A stretch of DNA of 42,955 nt from Bacilli bacterium (GTDB lineage: Bacteria; Bacillota_I; Bacilli_A; RFN20; CAG-826), in contig CAAFZT010000025.1 in assembly GCA_900767605.1 (NCBI GenBank), positions 1-42,955 of the forward strand. The letters are read 5' to 3'. Shown one piece after another: positions 40,648 through 42,955 of this stretch. Within the stretch, counting starts at the first letter, position 1. Each line of letters starts with the position of its first letter. The notes beneath the pieces were generated by a model. The model ran no database searches and had not been told where the DNA came from. It saw nothing but the letters and a program-made list of their open reading frames with translations. A program made the position numbers and the translations under genes.

Positions 40648-41118
40648 TTTTTCGCTTCCTTTATGAAAATAATTAGGGGCGTGTGTTGGCGGAGCAGTAG
40701 GTATACGCAGCATGAGAAACAAGTATTTGATCGAATCTCAAAAACTCTATGGGACTTGTTCACCTCTCCATAATGAAACCCGAAGCAAGAGGCAGACGGC
40801 TAATCTGCAACTCTTCCACACGCATTAACAGATTTAAATTCAGTTCAAAGTATTGCCTAAATTGTGTTCGGCACTAGATTCCATAAACCGTTCACCCTTG
40901 TGGTGTAAAGGCGCGGAATCTTTTTTTAATTTGTGTCGAGAATATCGGCGTACATTTCCACGTTAGCAATAAACCTCCAGGTGGCAAACGAAAGGGATCC
41001 ACATTTAATGGTATGAGAGAAAACGTGCTTTCAGGGGTCTAAAAAACGAAAATTTTAAAAAACAGTACCCTTAAACGCCATTTAACGTTCAAAGAAGGAC
41101 TCTCTTATGAACGATTCG
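40648..41118. other. Decayed gene-free region after the IS remnant
   Basis: No convincing gene. A 38-codon ATG frame at 40712 has no ribosome site. The one clear structure is a terminator-like hairpin at 40876-40927. Near 41112-41131 a perfect CGATTCG/CGAATCG palindrome overlaps the stop of the next minus-strand gene. Confidence 0.4.
40876..40927 (+). terminator. Orphan terminator-like hairpin
   Basis: AGATTCC and GGAATCT close an outer stem, CACC/GGTG an inner one around CTTGT, and seven T follow. No gene ends nearby on the plus strand, so it may end a small RNA or a lost gene. Confidence 0.45.
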
Positions 41119-41949
41119 TTATTTCGAATCGATGGAATTTGTAACTTCAAAAGGATTCACCAAAGCGTTTTTCGCGCTTTCTTTAGCTACGCGGATTTCC
41201 CGTTCCGATAAACCTTCAGGGGCAAAAGAAATATCGATAGGATTAAGACCGGTTAAAGCGCAGATGCAGGTTAGTCCTACGATGTATCTTCCTAATCCAT
41301 AAGTCATGTGATCACAATCGTCCCGAGTGAGATGATCTCCAAGATAAGAAGTGCGCGCATTTTGAATGGCCGTGCCGTTAGGAATAATCAACTCGATATC
41401 TTTGCTTGGCAAAACCCGGGTCTTAACCGCGTTTAGGATGCCTTGATACATGGTATTTTGGTCCCGCCCATAGTTTTCAAACCCGGGATTTAAGCTTTTC
41501 TGCGCATAGGCCCAGGTCATGTTAAAGGCGTAACGAACATGGGGGTTGGTCGCGCGTTGTTTCACATAATCGACTAATAAAGGGAGATGGGCATAGCGTT
41601 CCGCGAGTCCGCTATCTCTAGACCCTTGTTGAAAGATAATCCAATCCCAATCCGCATAGAAAAGCCCATCGTCGATTTTGTGGTTGCCTTCTTCCCCGTC
41701 CGCGGAGGAAATGATTTGGCCTTGGCTATCAGAATGACGGAAGACGTAGGGAGAAGAATCCCTATTCAAGAAACTTAAATGTTCTTCAATTGTGCAACCT
41801 CCACGATATAGGTTAGCGACTAATACGTTTTCTAATCCTGCCGAAGTGGCGATTTGCCATGCCCATTGGATGGTGTCATCGGAATAGCTATTGCCAATAA
41901 AAAGGATTTTCAAACTTTGTGGTTTTCCGGCTTGATTGACTGGATCCAT
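41119..41949 (-). CDS. DUF4886/SGNH-hydrolase-like protein
   Basis: A 276-residue soluble protein. The start carries KILFIGNSYSDD, the block I of SGNH/GDSL-like enzymes with Ser21 as the possible nucleophile. WDWIIFQQGSRDSG is the second block, and CDHMTYGLGRYIVGLT near residue 230 supplies the Asp-x-x-His type pair. DUF4886 proteins are common in gut bacteria, often near glycan-use genes, and are suspected carbohydrate esterases; no substrate is shown. No signal peptide is present. The ATG at 41949 is preferred because AAAGGAG lies 6 bases upstream; the ATG two codons earlier falls inside that ribosome site. Confidence 0.82.
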   Translation of the reverse strand: MDPVNQAGKPQSLKILFIGNSYSDDTIQWAWQIATSAGLENVLVANLYRGGCTIEEHLSFLNRDSSPYVFRHSDSQGQIISSADGEEGNHKIDDGLFYADWDWIIFQQGSRDSGLAERYAHLPLLVDYVKQRATNPHVRYAFNMTWAYAQKSLNPGFENYGRDQNTMYQGILNAVKTRVLPSKDIELIIPNGTAIQNARTSYLGDHLTRDDCDHMTYGLGRYIVGLTCICALTGLNPIDISFAPEGLSEREIRVAKESAKNALVNPFEVTNSIDSK

Positions 41950-41955
41950 GCACAT

Positions 41956-42228
41956 CTCCTTTTATAGGATTCCTAGATACTTATTACGTTAGATTCCGAA
42001 TGAGCAAACTGCAATCCTTCTTGTTTCTAAAACAAGATTTGGAAATAAAAAGGTTCGAAACCGCGACAAATCCTTATAGGCCTCCCCTCTTTTTCAGAGA
42101 GAGGGACGCGAACAAAAAACGAACCATCGGTCGTGAAAACGGGATTGATAGGGGGGGTAATTGGGGGTTATCATGTTAAAAACGGTCAAGTTTCTTGTCC
42201 GCAATTTCATATTTACGGGGGATAGGAT
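41956..42228. other. Intergenic region with a nested stem structure
   Basis: A perfect 8-bp hairpin TCTTGTTT/AAACAAGA lies at 42019-42037. Three nested stems follow: GGTTCG/CGAACC (42052-42057 with 42120-42125), CGCG/CGCG (42062-42065 with 42107-42110) and CCCTCT/AGAGGG (42085-42090 with 42100-42105). No open frame is convincing. The structures may be leader RNA of the lipoprotein gene or remnants of a mobile element. Confidence 0.45.
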
Positions 42229-42635
42229 ATGAAAAAAATAGGAACGGCAATTCTTCTTACTGCAGTTTGTTTATCTGGCTGCGCTTCTAACGAAAAAGAG
42301 ACCTATGATTATTCCTTGTATCGAAGTTATGTAGGGAATATGAAGGGCATCGAACTTTATTGTTGGGAAACGAATGATAATTGGTATTCTGGCCTGCTGC
42401 CTGGCACAAATAGAGTGAAGCGTTATGAAGAAGTTGTATGGCTTCAGGACAACCTTCCTTGCCCGTTAAAAACAATGAAGCAAATCTTGCTCGATTACCC
42501 AAACCCCCCCGTATTATAGTTGTTGATGTTCCCCCCACTACTTGGAATGGGAGGATTAATGATAGCAATTACGAATCATACGTTTACGTTTGCGAGCAAT
42601 TGGGACTTGATTTCCCATATGGTCAGATTTATTGA
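42229..42635 (+). pseudogene. Small lipoprotein with a frameshift in a C-tract
   Basis: The first frame encodes a signal peptide with a clean lipobox (MKKIGTAILLTAVCLSGC, Cys18) and about 78 more residues, ending early at 42519. The seven-C run at 42504-42510 shifts the frame. One added C joins it smoothly to a second frame (RIIVVDVPPTTWNG... to GLDFPYGQIY) that stops at 42635, giving a 135-residue lipoprotein. Either the gene is off in this genome, or switched by slippage, or the run was miscounted. Function is unknown. AGGAT lies directly before the ATG, a weak ribosome site. Confidence 0.65.
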
Positions 42636-42955
42636 TCGCATATTTCCTTGAAATAATTTAAAAAGGGACAAGACACAGCACAAAAATAACGAATACGGTT
42701 GCAAACAGACTTGCTTTTTTGGCCACATCGGTTATCTAAAGGTGTCCCTCCGGCAGAAAATCCAATCGCTAAAATTTCATCTTTCGTTTTCTAGATTTGA
42801 AATATCTTTTGGGAGTGTCCCCAATTATGTGTATTTGACCTGATCCGCCTCCGTTCCGTTTATCCCGGAGGGATGGACCCCTAGGGGTCGCGGCGGGCGC
42901 GAAAAAAGCAGGATTCCTGTTACAATGTTTTTGTCTAACAAACCTTGAAAGGAAA
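42636..42955. other. Right-edge region with GC-rich hairpins and a promoter
   Basis: No gene is seen to the window end. A perfect palindrome GACCCCTAGGGGTC lies at 42876-42889 inside a GC-rich stretch flanked by CCGCC and GGCGG. A TACAAT at 42921-42926 preceded by TGT, and AAAGGAAA at the very end, suggest that the next gene starts just outside the window. GGGAGTGTCCCC near 42814 recalls an insertion-sequence tip. Confidence 0.45.

Noticed and set aside
1..42955. Use of TGA as tryptophan (Mycoplasma code)
   Set aside because: TGA ends oadA, rnj and coaD at the expected family lengths, and tryptophan is encoded by TGG in the conserved motifs checked.
1..42955. Prophage, integrase or complete conjugative element
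   Set aside because: No integrase, portal, terminase, relaxase or type IV secretion motif was recognised; only small IS traces occur.

Overview
The window is chromosomal DNA of a fermentative, low-to-mid GC member of the Bacillota. It is most likely an uncultured Bacilli lineage near the Erysipelotrichales/RF39/Acholeplasma groups. The case rests on gene content: an Spx-family protein, RNase J, YlbF, YitT, BioY, GPH sugar transport, an archaeal-type ProRS and a Na+-translocating oxaloacetate decarboxylase. TGA is used as a normal stop (for example in oadA, rnj and coaD), so the code is standard and not the Mycoplasma code. The lineage is inferred from gene families only; no 16S rRNA is present.

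Layout. 1-3.1 kb is accessory: the edge of a possible transposase, a small membrane protein, a hairpin element, an AAA/STAND-type ATPase facing a three-copy 19-bp repeat array, and a broken gene with one in-frame stop. 3.1-6 kb holds one large fused ABC transporter/FtsX-type permease. 6-14.3 kb is a plant-glycoside cluster: a divergent AraC regulator, a GH3 beta-glucosidase, a GPH symporter and a GH78 alpha-L-rhamnosidase, with a cre-like site at the promoter. 14.8-29.7 kb is housekeeping: tRNA-Ser(GGA), RluA-type pseudouridine synthase, phosphohexomutase, HAD phosphatase, Spx-like protein, a membrane XRE regulator, CYTH protein, a cysteine-less EIIB-like membrane protein, Maf, RNase J, peptide deformylase, YlbF, RsmD, CoaD, a TtcA-like enzyme, YitT and GpsA. 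29.7-36.3 kb is a biotin/oxaloacetate block: bioY, then oadA-oadG-biotin carrier-oadB-birA-pckA. 36.3-40 kb carries tRNA-Ser(CGA), a membrane protein with degenerate GGDEF and EAL domains, proS and tRNA-Ser(GCT). 40-43 kb is decayed accessory DNA: a truncated IS200/IS605 tnpA, a DUF4886/SGNH-like protein, a frameshifted lipoprotein and several orphan hairpins.

How the genes work together. PckA plus the biotin-dependent Na+ pump could convert PEP to oxaloacetate (making ATP) and then to pyruvate (exporting Na+). BioY and BirA would supply and attach the biotin this needs. The glycoside cluster would import rhamnose- and glucose-decorated plant compounds and trim them inside the cell, since neither hydrolase has a signal peptide.

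The most unusual general feature is promoter architecture. About ten genes have a -10 hexamer, often preceded by TGC, ending only 6-11 bases before the start codon, and most have no Shine-Dalgarno sequence. This points to leaderless or nearly leaderless mRNAs mixed with ordinary Shine-Dalgarno genes.
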